DNA from: Paenibacillus montaniterrae
Lineage (GTDB): Bacteria; Bacillota; Bacilli; Paenibacillales; Paenibacillaceae
Direction of reading: 5' to 3'
Length of the DNA: 64,000 nucleotides
NCBI RefSeq assembly: GCF_018403185.1
Contig: NZ_BOSE01000011.1
Span: forward strand, 62,001 to 126,000
Shown: positions 50,546 through 59,421 of the stretch, one piece after another
Position numbering within the stretch: the stretch's first letter is position 1
Layout: every line of letters begins with the position of its first letter
Notes under the pieces: model-generated
What the model was told of the DNA's origin: nothing
The model's database searches: none
The model's input: the letters and a program-made list of their open reading frames with translations, nothing else
Position numbers and translations under genes: made by a program

Positions 50546-52336
50546 ATGAAGCTTATTAAAGGCAGCATTATATCTAAAATCATCATTAGCTTAATCGTAG
50601 CAACGACGATCCCTTTTATTGTATCCAATTATTTGTCTTATCAGATTACAGGCAAGGCGATTAAAACTCAGCTAGTAGAGTTGAATCAAAATTCCATGGC
50701 GATTACGATGTCTTCCTTGCAATCGTATTTTCATGAATTGTCGCTGCTCGGTCTGTCGTATTTTTCTGATGTTGGGCTGGTCAGACTGCTATCCTCTACA
50801 GAGCCGCAAACGCCTGCAGAAAGCGTTTATATCGCCCAAAGGCTGGAGCAAATCTATGCTCCTTACAGTGAGATCAGCTCTGTTTCCTATAAAAGCGCGC
50901 TCACGAATAAACAGTTCAACATTCGCCATAATTACAACTCCAAAATAACGATTCCGGATTTCAAGGGGCAGGATCTGTCCTACGTCCATAGCGAGCTGCA
51001 GCAGCCATTTCAAGTTACATTTAACAATCGAGAGAGAAGGCTGCGGGTCAATCGGCCATTTATAGATGTTTCAACGCGAGATATTATCGGACTGACTACC
51101 TTTGAAGTTAAGCCGACGCAAATTCGCAATATGATTGCTTCATTAACGACTAGCGAGCATGGCGCGATTTATTTGTTTATCGGTAAGGATATGGAGCTGC
51201 TCTATTCAACGGATCAGCTGGCAGAGCAGGATATGCCGTGGCAGGATAATCTTCAATTGCAGCTGGAAGATGGGGTGTCAGGCACCGAAAAGGGAGAGCT
51301 GCAAGCAGATGAAGGCAGCTACGTCTACTATCGCAATACGGATGATGACGGCTTCAGCATTACGCTTGTCAAGCTTATTCCGCAATCGCTCATTAATGAA
51401 GCGCGCACATCGGCCTTGAGCAAAACGCTGTCCATTCAAGCGGTTTCGGTCATCTTCGTCTCTATTATGGCGGCGATCATCTCGTACTATATGCTTCGCA
51501 GAGTCAAGCTTATGCTGCAGCATATTAAAAAGCTGCAAATGGGTAATTTTCGCTTGAAACGCAAACCGAAGCCGTCAACACCCGACGAGCTGGATTTGCT
51601 GGAAATAAGATTTCAGGAAATGGCAAGCGAGCTGGATGAGCTGTGGAATAAACAGTATCGCCATCAGCTTGAGCTGTCGCAGGCACGCTTGAAAATGCTG
51701 CAAGCGCAAATCAATCCGCACTTCTTCTACAATACGCTGCAATCGATCGGAACCTTGGCGATTAAGTCCAATGCTCGTGAGGTCAGCGATCGCTTGGCTG
51801 AGTTTGCTGCGATGTTTCGCTACTCAATGGATATTGAGAAGGAGGATGTCTTGCTATCCGAGGAGATTGAGCATCTCGAGCATTATATGGTGCTGCAGCA
51901 AGGTCGCTATAAGCAAAAGCTGCAGTTTGTGCTGACATGTCCAGATGAAGCCCGAAATATTCGAGTGCCTAAAATGACGCTGCAGCCAATTGTAGAAAAC
52001 AGCATCATTCATGGTCTGGAGCGAGGGAATGGGCAAATTCATATAGCAGTGTCGATAGTGCTGCTGCCGCATGAATTGCTTATAGAAGTGAGTGATAATG
52101 GCAAAGGCTTTACCGAACAGCAAATCGAGCAGGTAAAAGCTTCCTATATTGAGCAGGTCATTGAAACGGAGAAGCGAGGAATTGGCTTGTCCAACGTACT
52201 GAAGCGATTAGTGCTTTATTATGGCAGTACGTTCAAATGGTCAATTACAAGCAAACCGTATGAGAAAACAAGTGTAGCGTTGCATTTGCCAATTCAACAG
52301 CAAGGGGGGAACGAGGATGAAGCTGCTGATCGTTGA
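50546..52336 (+). CDS. YesM-type sensor histidine kinase, second
   Basis: 596 residues. Membrane helices at about 10-32 and 292-312 enclose a Cache-like extracellular domain. HAMP-like linker (HIKKLQMGNFRLKRK), then His392 in QINPHFFYNTLQ and the ATPase domain (PKMTLQPIVENSIIHG, DNGKGFT, GIGLSNVLKRL). The ATG at 50546 has AGGGGG 8 bases upstream. It overlaps the regulator gene by 20 bases. It probably senses an extracellular alpha-glucoside for the CUT1 transporter downstream (inference). Confidence 0.92.
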   Translation: MKLIKGSIISKIIISLIVATTIPFIVSNYLSYQITGKAIKTQLVELNQNSMAITMSSLQSYFHELSLLGLSYFSDVGLVRLLSSTEPQTPAESVYIAQRLEQIYAPYSEISSVSYKSALTNKQFNIRHNYNSKITIPDFKGQDLSYVHSELQQPFQVTFNNRERRLRVNRPFIDVSTRDIIGLTTFEVKPTQIRNMIASLTTSEHGAIYLFIGKDMELLYSTDQLAEQDMPWQDNLQLQLEDGVSGTEKGELQADEGSYVYYRNTDDDGFSITLVKLIPQSLINEARTSALSKTLSIQAVSVIFVSIMAAIISYYMLRRVKLMLQHIKKLQMGNFRLKRKPKPSTPDELDLLEIRFQEMASELDELWNKQYRHQLELSQARLKMLQAQINPHFFYNTLQSIGTLAIKSNAREVSDRLAEFAAMFRYSMDIEKEDVLLSEEIEHLEHYMVLQQGRYKQKLQFVLTCPDEARNIRVPKMTLQPIVENSIIHGLERGNGQIHIAVSIVLLPHELLIEVSDNGKGFTEQQIEQVKASYIEQVIETEKRGIGLSNVLKRLVLYYGSTFKWSITSKPYEKTSVALHLPIQQQGGNEDEAADR

Positions 52337-53879
52337 TGATGAGGAGCATGTGCGCGAAGGGATAGAGCTTTCTATCGACTGGAGCCAGTATCAGATCAAT
52401 GAAATATTAATGGCGGAGCATGGCCTGGAGGCGTTGGAGCTTGTAAGACAGCATCAGCCTGAGCTCATTATTTGTGATATGAGCATGCATATTATGGATG
52501 GGCCGCAGTTTTTGGAAAAGCTGCGGGAGGAAGGCTGGTCCTCCAAGGTTATTGTGCTAAGCGGCTACCAGCAATTTAATTATACACGTGCGACATTGCT
52601 GGCCAATGGCGTCGATTATTTGCTCAAGCCATTTAAAATTAGTGATCTCGACAAAGCGATTCAAAAGGCATGCAGTCAAATCAAGCAGGAGCAGGAAGCG
52701 CGGCTGAAGGAGTTAAGCACCAATTTTCGCTTAAATGAGGTTAACCACCTCGTCAACGAGCAGCGCTTCGCCAGCTTGATTGAGGAAGAGCAAGTTTCCA
52801 GCAAAGCACTGACTTCATTTCTTGACTCGCTGGGCATTGATTCCGAGCAGTTTTATGTCGTTACATTTTTGCCGAGAAATAAGGATGTGATCGTAAAGCA
52901 GTATTATGCACGGGATGAGCAGCTGTTTAATTTTGCGATCAATAACATTATTAAGGAGCTGTTTGAGCCGCTTGGGAGATGGTATGCGCTGCAGTATGAA
53001 GCCTTTATTATTTTGTTTATCAGCTCGAGCTTGCTGCTCGTCGATATTGAACAGGCGGTGCACAAATTACAGGAGGCATGGCGGCGAACTTTGCGCCTGA
53101 ACTGCTTTGTAGGCTTTCACAAGCAAAGCCTGGCTTCGAGTGGACTGCAGCAGGCTTTGCTGGAGGAAAAGTCTGCTATACTCAACTGCAATGTTTTGAA
53201 TCAAACTGCAAGGCAGACTGAAAAAGCAGTTACCATCAATTACTTTTTTGACAAGGAACGCGTCATTTTGGAGGCAGTCCGAACGAAAAATAAGCAGTAT
53301 CTTCATGAGCTTATCACCGCGTTCACTGATGAGCTGGCTGCCAAGGGCGTTGTAACACTACGTGAGCTGCAGCATTATACGGTAGAAATTAATTTGCTGC
53401 TGATGCGGATTTACGCCCAATTGAGCGAGGTTCGCTTTCATGAAACGATGCCGCTTTGGCTTAGTCAGCTTGAGGAATGGGCGGCGAGATTGGAGCAAAT
53501 ATTTGGCGATTTGCTCGAGCTGATCGACTACAGCAAAGTAGAGCTAAGCCATACACAGCCGATTGTAGCCGTTCGCAACTATATTAATGATCATATGAAG
53601 GAAGATATTACACTGGCCAGCTTGGCGGATAAGTTTCATTTCTCACCGCAATATTTGGCTAAAAAATTCAAAGAAGAATACAACACGACAATCATGAATT
53701 ATTTGGCACAGCTGCGAATGGAGAAAGCAAGCTCACTGCTGGCGCATACCGATTTATCGATCCAGGAAGTAGCAATTGAAAGCGGCTTTGAAGAGCTGAA
53801 CTATTTCAGCAAAGTGTTCAAAAAGCACTTCGGCTTATCGCCCACAACCTACAGAAAAACACATAAGGTGCAGCAATAA
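52317..53879 (+). CDS. YesN-type response regulator, second
   Basis: 520 residues. Receiver with IVDDEE (5-10), phospho-acceptor Asp54 in IICDMSMH and YLLKPF. A central region of about 270 residues is followed by an AraC DNA-binding domain at the C-terminus (LASLADKFHFSPQYLAKKFKE and IQEVAIESGFEELNYFSKVFKKHFG). Ribosome-binding site GGGGGGAACGAGG. Target is probably the transporter operon 320 bp downstream. Confidence 0.93.
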   Translation: MKLLIVDDEEHVREGIELSIDWSQYQINEILMAEHGLEALELVRQHQPELIICDMSMHIMDGPQFLEKLREEGWSSKVIVLSGYQQFNYTRATLLANGVDYLLKPFKISDLDKAIQKACSQIKQEQEARLKELSTNFRLNEVNHLVNEQRFASLIEEEQVSSKALTSFLDSLGIDSEQFYVVTFLPRNKDVIVKQYYARDEQLFNFAINNIIKELFEPLGRWYALQYEAFIILFISSSLLLVDIEQAVHKLQEAWRRTLRLNCFVGFHKQSLASSGLQQALLEEKSAILNCNVLNQTARQTEKAVTINYFFDKERVILEAVRTKNKQYLHELITAFTDELAAKGVVTLRELQHYTVEINLLLMRIYAQLSEVRFHETMPLWLSQLEEWAARLEQIFGDLLELIDYSKVELSHTQPIVAVRNYINDHMKEDITLASLADKFHFSPQYLAKKFKEEYNTTIMNYLAQLRMEKASSLLAHTDLSIQEVAIESGFEELNYFSKVFKKHFGLSPTTYRKTHKVQQ

Positions 53880-53882
53880 ATT

Positions 53883-53930
53883 AGCACATCTAGTTGGAAC
53901 ATGCTACCTGTTCCTACTGGATGTGCTTTA
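53883..53930 (+). terminator. Terminator after the second YesN-type gene
   Basis: AGCACATCTAGTTGGAACA (53883-53901) pairs with TGTTCCTACTGGATGTGCT (53909-53927) with two mismatches, followed by a TTATTTT tail. It starts 4 bp after the stop codon. Confidence 0.85.
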
Positions 53931-53935
53931 TTTTG

Positions 53936-54083
53936 CTTCTTGGTCCTGCAAGAAGGCTCCAGCGGAGGAGCAAAGCATCCGAAAAACGAAGTGGGTCGCC
54001 TTTAAACCCTGATGCCACCTAATTATAAACAAAGAAGCATCAGGGTTTAAAAAGCGACTGGAGGATGCTTTGCTCCGTAAGCC
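53936..54083 (+). repeat. Repeat family B, copy B8, preceded by the right end of a family A copy
   Basis: CTTCTTGGTCCTGCA (53936-53950) equals the right end of A-type repeats. B8 itself runs from 53957 to 54083. Its inner stem TTTAAACCCTGATGC (54001-54015) pairs perfectly with GCATCAGGGTTTAAA (54037-54051) although the sequence differs from that of the other copies. The bulge GAAAAACGAAGTGGG is kept. The rest of this 320-bp gap holds the terminator and promoter described separately. Confidence 0.85.
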
Positions 54084-54114
54084 CAAAACGATTAGTTTCA
54101 AAATTTACTCATTT

Positions 54115-54159
54115 AGGTGAATATAACACCTGTAAGCAGCAAACTCTAAAAAATATAAT
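54115..54159 (+). promoter_or_regulatory. Candidate promoter and dyad upstream of the second CUT1 operon
   Basis: TATAAT at 54154-54159 lies 40 bp before the binding-protein start, with no good -35 box, as expected for an activator-dependent promoter. A dyad AGGTG-7-CACCT (54115-54131) sits where an AraC-type activator would bind. Confidence 0.4.
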
Positions 54160-54199
54160 AAAGCTGTAGAAAGCGAAAATCCGAATAGGGGGTATCAGC

Positions 54200-55465
54200 A
54201 TGATGAAGAAAAGATGGGCATTTTTATTGCTGTCTGTGATGCTAGTTGTATTGTCCGCATGCGGCAATAACGCGAACAACACGCCAAATGAAGGGGCAAC
54301 CAATAACGGTAATAACGGCAATCAAGCGGAAAAGCAAGCTAAAATTACGCTATTCCAAAGCAAGGTTGAAATTGCCGAGGCGCTTGAAAATCTGGTTGCT
54401 AAGTATAAAGAAGAAACTGGTAACGAGGTTGAGGTATGGGGCTCCGCAGGGGATGCATACATTACACAATTGCAAACAAAGCTGGCTGCTAATGAAGGAC
54501 CAACGATTTTCTCTGTACAGCCAGGTGCTGAAGCAGAAAAATTTGCTACCTACTATCATGACATGAGCAATGAGCCGTATGCTAAATACATTTCGCCAAA
54601 TATGGCGCTTGAAATTGATGGCAAAATCGTTGGTATGCCTATTGGTGTTGAAGGATTTGGTCTAGTTTACAACAAGGCATTGTACGATCCAGCGACTGTT
54701 AAGGACACAAGCTCGCTCGTTAAGGTGCTTGAGCAATTCAAGGCTGATGGCATCAACGGTCTAAGCCTGTCTCAAGAAGCTTACTTCTTGATCGGTCACA
54801 TCATTAATACACCGTTCGCGCTGCAAGAAGATCCTGTTGCTTTCATTGAGAAGCTTAACAAAGGTGAAGTGAAGCTAAGTGAAGTTGCAGAATTCCAGGA
54901 GTTCGCGCAAGTGATGGACGCAATCCGCGCTAATTCCGTTAACCCGATGGAAATAACCTATGATACGCAGATGGGTGACTTGGCTACCGGTAAAACTGCA
55001 ATTGTTCACCAAGGCAACTGGAGCTATGGCATGCTAGCTGATTATGATGAAATCGAAATCGGCATGGCGCCGCTGCCTATCGCTGGCAACGACAAGCTTG
55101 CAGTAGATATTCCGGCTGGCTGGGTAATTAACAATACAGCTTCGCAAGAGCAAATTAAAGCAGCGAATGCTTTTATTGACTGGCTGTATACTAGCGACAC
55201 AGGTAAAAATACAATTGTAAATGATTTCGGCTTCATTCCAGCCGTTACAACAATCGAGCCAACTGAACTTGATCCTTTGTCACAGGAAGTATTTAATGCA
55301 TCACAAGCGGGCAACACGATTCCTTGGGCGTTGAACTATTTCCCACAAGGTATTATTATTAACGACCTTGCACCGCTTACTTCCGAGTTTTTCCTTAACG
55401 CTTCAATGACACCAGAGCAATTCCTTCAAAAGCTTGAAGAAGTGTGGGCGAAAGCTGCTAAATAA
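54200..55465 (+). CDS. CUT1 alpha-glucoside-type substrate-binding lipoprotein
   Basis: 421 residues. Lipoprotein signal peptide with lipobox LSAC (Cys at about 22), Asn/Gly-rich linker, and a MalE-like extracellular binding fold (ITLFQSKVEIAEALENLVAKYKEETG, TAIVHQGNWSYGML). AGGGGG precedes the ATG pair. Context of a GH65 phosphorylase and a debranching-type glucosidase suggests malto- or other alpha-gluco-oligosaccharides. A hairpin follows before the permease genes. Confidence 0.93.
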   Translation: MMKKRWAFLLLSVMLVVLSACGNNANNTPNEGATNNGNNGNQAEKQAKITLFQSKVEIAEALENLVAKYKEETGNEVEVWGSAGDAYITQLQTKLAANEGPTIFSVQPGAEAEKFATYYHDMSNEPYAKYISPNMALEIDGKIVGMPIGVEGFGLVYNKALYDPATVKDTSSLVKVLEQFKADGINGLSLSQEAYFLIGHIINTPFALQEDPVAFIEKLNKGEVKLSEVAEFQEFAQVMDAIRANSVNPMEITYDTQMGDLATGKTAIVHQGNWSYGMLADYDEIEIGMAPLPIAGNDKLAVDIPAGWVINNTASQEQIKAANAFIDWLYTSDTGKNTIVNDFGFIPAVTTIEPTELDPLSQEVFNASQAGNTIPWALNYFPQGIIINDLAPLTSEFFLNASMTPEQFLQKLEEVWAKAAK

Positions 55466-55483
55466 TACAGAACATGCAATTTC

Positions 55484-55521
55484 GAAAGCCTAACTCTTTC
55501 CAAGGATGTTAGGCTTTCTCT
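55484..55521 (+). terminator. Intra-operon hairpin between binding-protein and permease genes
   Basis: GAAAGCCTAAC (55484-55494) and GTTAGGCTTTC (55508-55518) form an 11-bp stem followed by TCTTTAT. A partial terminator or mRNA-stabilising hairpin here would give more binding protein than permease, as is common in such operons. No separate promoter for the permeases was seen. Confidence 0.65.
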
Positions 55522-55560
55522 TTATCCTTTAAGACAAGTCAAGTGAAAGGGTGATACCCA

Positions 55561-56436
55561 ATGTCGAAAAAATATGGGAATCTGTGGTATTTGCTTTTTA
55601 CGATGCCACTGTTTTTAATTTTTCTTATTGTTGTCGTTATTCCGTTTTTAATCGGGATCTACTATTCCTTTATAAACTGGAACGGCATTCCAAGCAGTCC
55701 AAAGATTTTTGTAGGTTTGGACAATTACACAACATTATTTCAGGACCAGCGCTTTATTGATTCCGCGTGGAATACGGTGAAGTTTACTGTGTTTGCTTTA
55801 ATTAGCGTAAATTTGCTGGGCTTGATCTTTGCCTTGATCGTTACTGCCGGCTTTAAAACAAGCAATGTTGCGCGTACGCTGCTGTTTATGCCTAACCTGA
55901 TCGGCGGTCTAATTCTCGGTTACATTTGGCGTTTTATTTTTACAGATGGATTTAAACAGATCGGTGCTACTACAGGAATAGACTCCATCTTCTTTAATTG
56001 GCTCCTTGATCCCAATTATGCATTGCTTGCGTTGGTCATTGTGTTTACATGGCAAATGGCAGGCTATACGATGGTCATCTATATCGCTGGTATTCAGGGG
56101 ATTTCTGATGAGGTGATGGAGGCAGCTAAAGTAGATGGAGCAAATTTATGGCATCGCATGACTAAAATTATTTTCCCGCTGCTCATGCCTTCCTTTACGA
56201 TTTGCTTGTTCTTGACACTATCTGGTGCCTTCAAAATATACGATGTCAACCTGTCGCTCACAAATGGCGGTCCTATCCATTCCACAGAGCTGTTTGCGAT
56301 GAATATTTTCAATGAAATATTCGGCTACGGCAACTACGGGCTTGGTCAAGCGAAAGCGATCGTGTTCTTTGTGATCGTGGCAATTGTGACGATTACCCAG
56401 GTTATTATTACGAAGCGAAGAGAGGTGCAAATGTAA
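55561..56436 (+). CDS. CUT1 sugar ABC transporter permease (MalF-like), second system
   Basis: 291 residues with six membrane helices; N-terminal LFTMPLFLIFLIVVVIPFL... and an EAA loop EVMEAAKVDGANLWHRMTKIIFPLLMPS at about residues 183-210. It partners with the next gene. The ATG follows AAAGGGTG. No ATPase gene is in the operon, so a shared MsmX-type ATPase is expected. Confidence 0.94.
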   Translation: MSKKYGNLWYLLFTMPLFLIFLIVVVIPFLIGIYYSFINWNGIPSSPKIFVGLDNYTTLFQDQRFIDSAWNTVKFTVFALISVNLLGLIFALIVTAGFKTSNVARTLLFMPNLIGGLILGYIWRFIFTDGFKQIGATTGIDSIFFNWLLDPNYALLALVIVFTWQMAGYTMVIYIAGIQGISDEVMEAAKVDGANLWHRMTKIIFPLLMPSFTICLFLTLSGAFKIYDVNLSLTNGGPIHSTELFAMNIFNEIFGYGNYGLGQAKAIVFFVIVAIVTITQVIITKRREVQM

Positions 56437-57272
56437 TGAGCAAAGCAAAAAACGGCGTTGTGTCCACGCTTATTGTCATTTTAGCACTGCTGTTCTTGTC
56501 GCCGATTTACATTATGCTCGTCAACTCCTTCAAAACCCGGGCCGAGCTGTATGAAAATGTGTTGGCGCTGCCAGCCAGCTTCAGCTTCGAATATTACGCA
56601 GGCGCGATCAAGAAAATGAATTTCCTTACGGTTTTCGGTAACTCGATGTATGTGACGGTTGCTACAGTTATTTTTGTAATCGTGCTGGCCTCGATGACAG
56701 CCTGGATGCTTGTGCGCCGCGATAATGCAATGAGTAAAATCATTTTCTTCTCGTTCGTGGCAACGATGCTTATTCCATTCCAGACGCTAATGATGCCGCT
56801 TATGCAGGTTATGGACTGGATTCGTACCTATTTGCATTTGCCAGTACTTAATACGCATGAAGGCTTGATCTTTATGAACATCGGCTTCCATGCCGGGATT
56901 GCTGTTTTTCTTTATCACGGCTTTATTAAATCAATTCCGATTGCGCTGGAGGAAGCCGCTATTCTTGACGGCTGCAGCACCTTTGGCGTGTTTTGGAGAA
57001 TTGTATTCCCCCTATTGAAAAGCATTACAGTGACGGTAGCAATTCTTGACGTCATTGCTTCATGGAATGACTACTTGCTGCCATCCCTTGTACTTTCTGA
57101 TAAAGGGCTGCGCACGATTCAGCTATCGACGTTCTATTTCTTCGGAGAATTTACGATTGTATGGAACCAGGCGATGGCAGGCTTGACGCTTACGATTATT
57201 CCGGTCGTTATTTTCTACTCGTTGGCACAGAAATACATCATTAAAGGTATTGCAGCAGGAGCCGTTAAGTAA
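56436..57272 (+). CDS. CUT1 sugar ABC transporter permease (MalG-like), second system
   Basis: 278 residues with six membrane helices, EAA loop LEEAAILDGCSTFGVFWRIVFPLLKS at about residues 168-193 and the tail QKYIIKGIAAGAVK. Its ATG overlaps the previous stop codon (TAATG), so translation is coupled. Confidence 0.94.
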   Translation: MSKAKNGVVSTLIVILALLFLSPIYIMLVNSFKTRAELYENVLALPASFSFEYYAGAIKKMNFLTVFGNSMYVTVATVIFVIVLASMTAWMLVRRDNAMSKIIFFSFVATMLIPFQTLMMPLMQVMDWIRTYLHLPVLNTHEGLIFMNIGFHAGIAVFLYHGFIKSIPIALEEAAILDGCSTFGVFWRIVFPLLKSITVTVAILDVIASWNDYLLPSLVLSDKGLRTIQLSTFYFFGEFTIVWNQAMAGLTLTIIPVVIFYSLAQKYIIKGIAAGAVK

Positions 57273-57301
57273 AGGTTTCTCCCATGCAGAAAAGGAGTAC
57301 T

Positions 57302-59401
57302 ATGAGCAACAAGGTCATAATGGAAGATTCACTTTTCTATGTAACTGACGCCTACGGCAATGCCGATCAGCAGCAGGAAGCGGGTCACGGCTTGTATATG
57401 AAGGATACTCGCTTCCTCAGCCACTATCAGCTGCGCGTTAATGATGAGCTGCCCCAGCTGCTTGGCAGTGGCTCGTCAGAAAGCTATATGCTGACGACGC
57501 TCTTGAAGCATGAGGTTAAAGATGTTGGAGCAATTGAGCTGAAACGCAGCAGCTTCATCCACGATGGTGTGCTGCATGAGCAGCTGTTAGTCACCAACTA
57601 TTTTTTAACGAGCCAGTCTATTAAGCTGACACTGCAATTTGATGCGGATTTTCAGGATATGTTTATTGTACGTCGCTATCGCACGGGCGAGGTGGGAGAG
57701 CGGCTGGAGACTGTATACCGCAATAATAGCCTGCAGCTGCAGTATATGGGCAGGGATGAGCAATTGCGGCGCACATTGGTATATTGGCAGAGCGAGCCGA
57801 TCGTTCATCAGCAGGAGCAAATGCTCGAGTATCAGCTTTCGTTGGCGGCAGGCGAGCATCAGCTAATAGAGCTGGCGATCGTGCCGCTGCTCGGGGAGAC
57901 GGAGAATCCGGCTGCTGCAGCAAGCATCGCCTCCTATAGCCAAGCGCTGCAAAGCTTGACGCAAAGCTATAATCGTTGGTTGATGGGCAACACGCGCGTC
58001 ACGAGCTCCAATTCCTTGTTTAATGCGCTTTATGAGCGGAGCCTGCAGGATTTGCGCATGCTGCAAATCGATATCGGCCATGGACGGACAACAGTGGCCG
58101 GCTTGCCATGGTTCGCTACTGTATTTGGCAGAGATAGCCTGATCACGTCTTTGTTTATGCTGCCGCTGCATCCGTCACATGCGCTTGGCACGCTGCGCAC
58201 GCTTGCAGCCTATCAAGGCAAGACGAATGATCCGTGGCGCGACGAGGAACGGGGCAAGATCATGCACGAAATTCGTTTTGGCGAGCTGGTGCAAACCGGT
58301 CAATCGCCATTTTCCCCGTACTATGGAGGCGTCGATTCTACTCCGCTCTTTCTCGTTTTGCTTGTGGAATATGTAAAATGGAGCGGCGATACGTCAATCG
58401 TTGCTGAGCTGCAATCGGCGATTGATGCGGCATTGGACTGGATTGATCGTCGCAGCCAAAGCAATCCGGCAGGCTTTCTTACGTATAAGCAGGAAGCTGA
58501 GCAAGGCTTTCCCAATCAAGGCTGGAAGGATTCCGCCAACAGCATTGTCCATCAGGAGGGCAAGCTCGCAGCAGCGCCAATTGCACTGGTTGAGGTGCAG
58601 GGCTATATTTGCTATGCCAAGCAAGGACTTTCGGAAATCTATGAATCGCTCAAGCAGCGTGAGAGAAGCGAGCAGCTAAAGCGGCAGGCTGAACAGCTGG
58701 CTAATCATATTGAGCAATACTTCTGGCTGGAAGAAGAGCAATATTTCAGCATTGCGCTCGATGGGGAGTTAAAGCCTGTTCGTTCGATTACCTCTAACCC
58801 GGGGCATTTGCTGCTTGCCTCGATGCTGCAGCCTCGGCTTGCTGAGAAGCTTGGCGAGCGCCTGCTTGCTGAGGATATGTTCACAGGCTTTGGCATACGT
58901 ACGATGAGCAGCCTTTCAACAGGCTACTATCCGATGAGCTATCATAATGGCAGCGTATGGCCGCATGATAATGGAATGATTTTGCTTGGCTGCTTGCGCA
59001 GTGGGCGGTTTAAGGAAGCGAGAATGATTGTTTCCGGGCTGCTGCGGACTGCGGCTGAAGTTCCAGAGCAGCGCTTCCCAGAGCTGTTTTGTGGCTATAG
59101 CAAGCATGAATGTGATCGTCTCGTTCCATATCCTACGACTTGCTCGCCACAGGCTTGGTCAGCAGCGACGGCCTTTGTGATGCTGCAGTCGATGCTGGGC
59201 TTGCAGGTTGATTTGCTGCAACAAAAAATCAGCCTGACGCCAGGCTTGCCGCTTGACATCCAGGAGCTGAATGTCGTCGGCTTAACGATTGGCTCTGGCG
59301 TGCTTGATATTTATGTCTACATCGATCAGGAAACGGATCAGACTAAAGCGACCATTCTTAATAATACAACAGGCTTTGAAGTTGTCGTCACTTCAAAATA
59401 A
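57302..59401 (+). CDS. Amylo-alpha-1,6-glucosidase/glycogen-debranching-like protein
   Basis: 699 residues. An N-terminal beta domain of about 190 residues (MEDSLFYVTDAYGN, GLYMKDTRFLSHY) is joined to an (alpha/alpha)6 barrel like GDE C-terminal domains, with WFATVFGRDSLI, QGWKDSANS and NGSVWPHDNG as the catalytic-site segments. It likely hydrolyses alpha-glucosidic branches inside the cell. ATG at 57302 lies 4 bases after GGAG; an in-frame ATG at 57284 behind AAAGG is an alternative. It is placed between the transporter and the GH65 gene, so it works on the imported glucan. Confidence 0.85.
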   Translation: MSNKVIMEDSLFYVTDAYGNADQQQEAGHGLYMKDTRFLSHYQLRVNDELPQLLGSGSSESYMLTTLLKHEVKDVGAIELKRSSFIHDGVLHEQLLVTNYFLTSQSIKLTLQFDADFQDMFIVRRYRTGEVGERLETVYRNNSLQLQYMGRDEQLRRTLVYWQSEPIVHQQEQMLEYQLSLAAGEHQLIELAIVPLLGETENPAAAASIASYSQALQSLTQSYNRWLMGNTRVTSSNSLFNALYERSLQDLRMLQIDIGHGRTTVAGLPWFATVFGRDSLITSLFMLPLHPSHALGTLRTLAAYQGKTNDPWRDEERGKIMHEIRFGELVQTGQSPFSPYYGGVDSTPLFLVLLVEYVKWSGDTSIVAELQSAIDAALDWIDRRSQSNPAGFLTYKQEAEQGFPNQGWKDSANSIVHQEGKLAAAPIALVEVQGYICYAKQGLSEIYESLKQRERSEQLKRQAEQLANHIEQYFWLEEEQYFSIALDGELKPVRSITSNPGHLLLASMLQPRLAEKLGERLLAEDMFTGFGIRTMSSLSTGYYPMSYHNGSVWPHDNGMILLGCLRSGRFKEARMIVSGLLRTAAEVPEQRFPELFCGYSKHECDRLVPYPTTCSPQAWSAATAFVMLQSMLGLQVDLLQQKISLTPGLPLDIQELNVVGLTIGSGVLDIYVYIDQETDQTKATILNNTTGFEVVVTSK

Positions 59402-59421
59402 GCAGAACAGGAGTTAACGCC

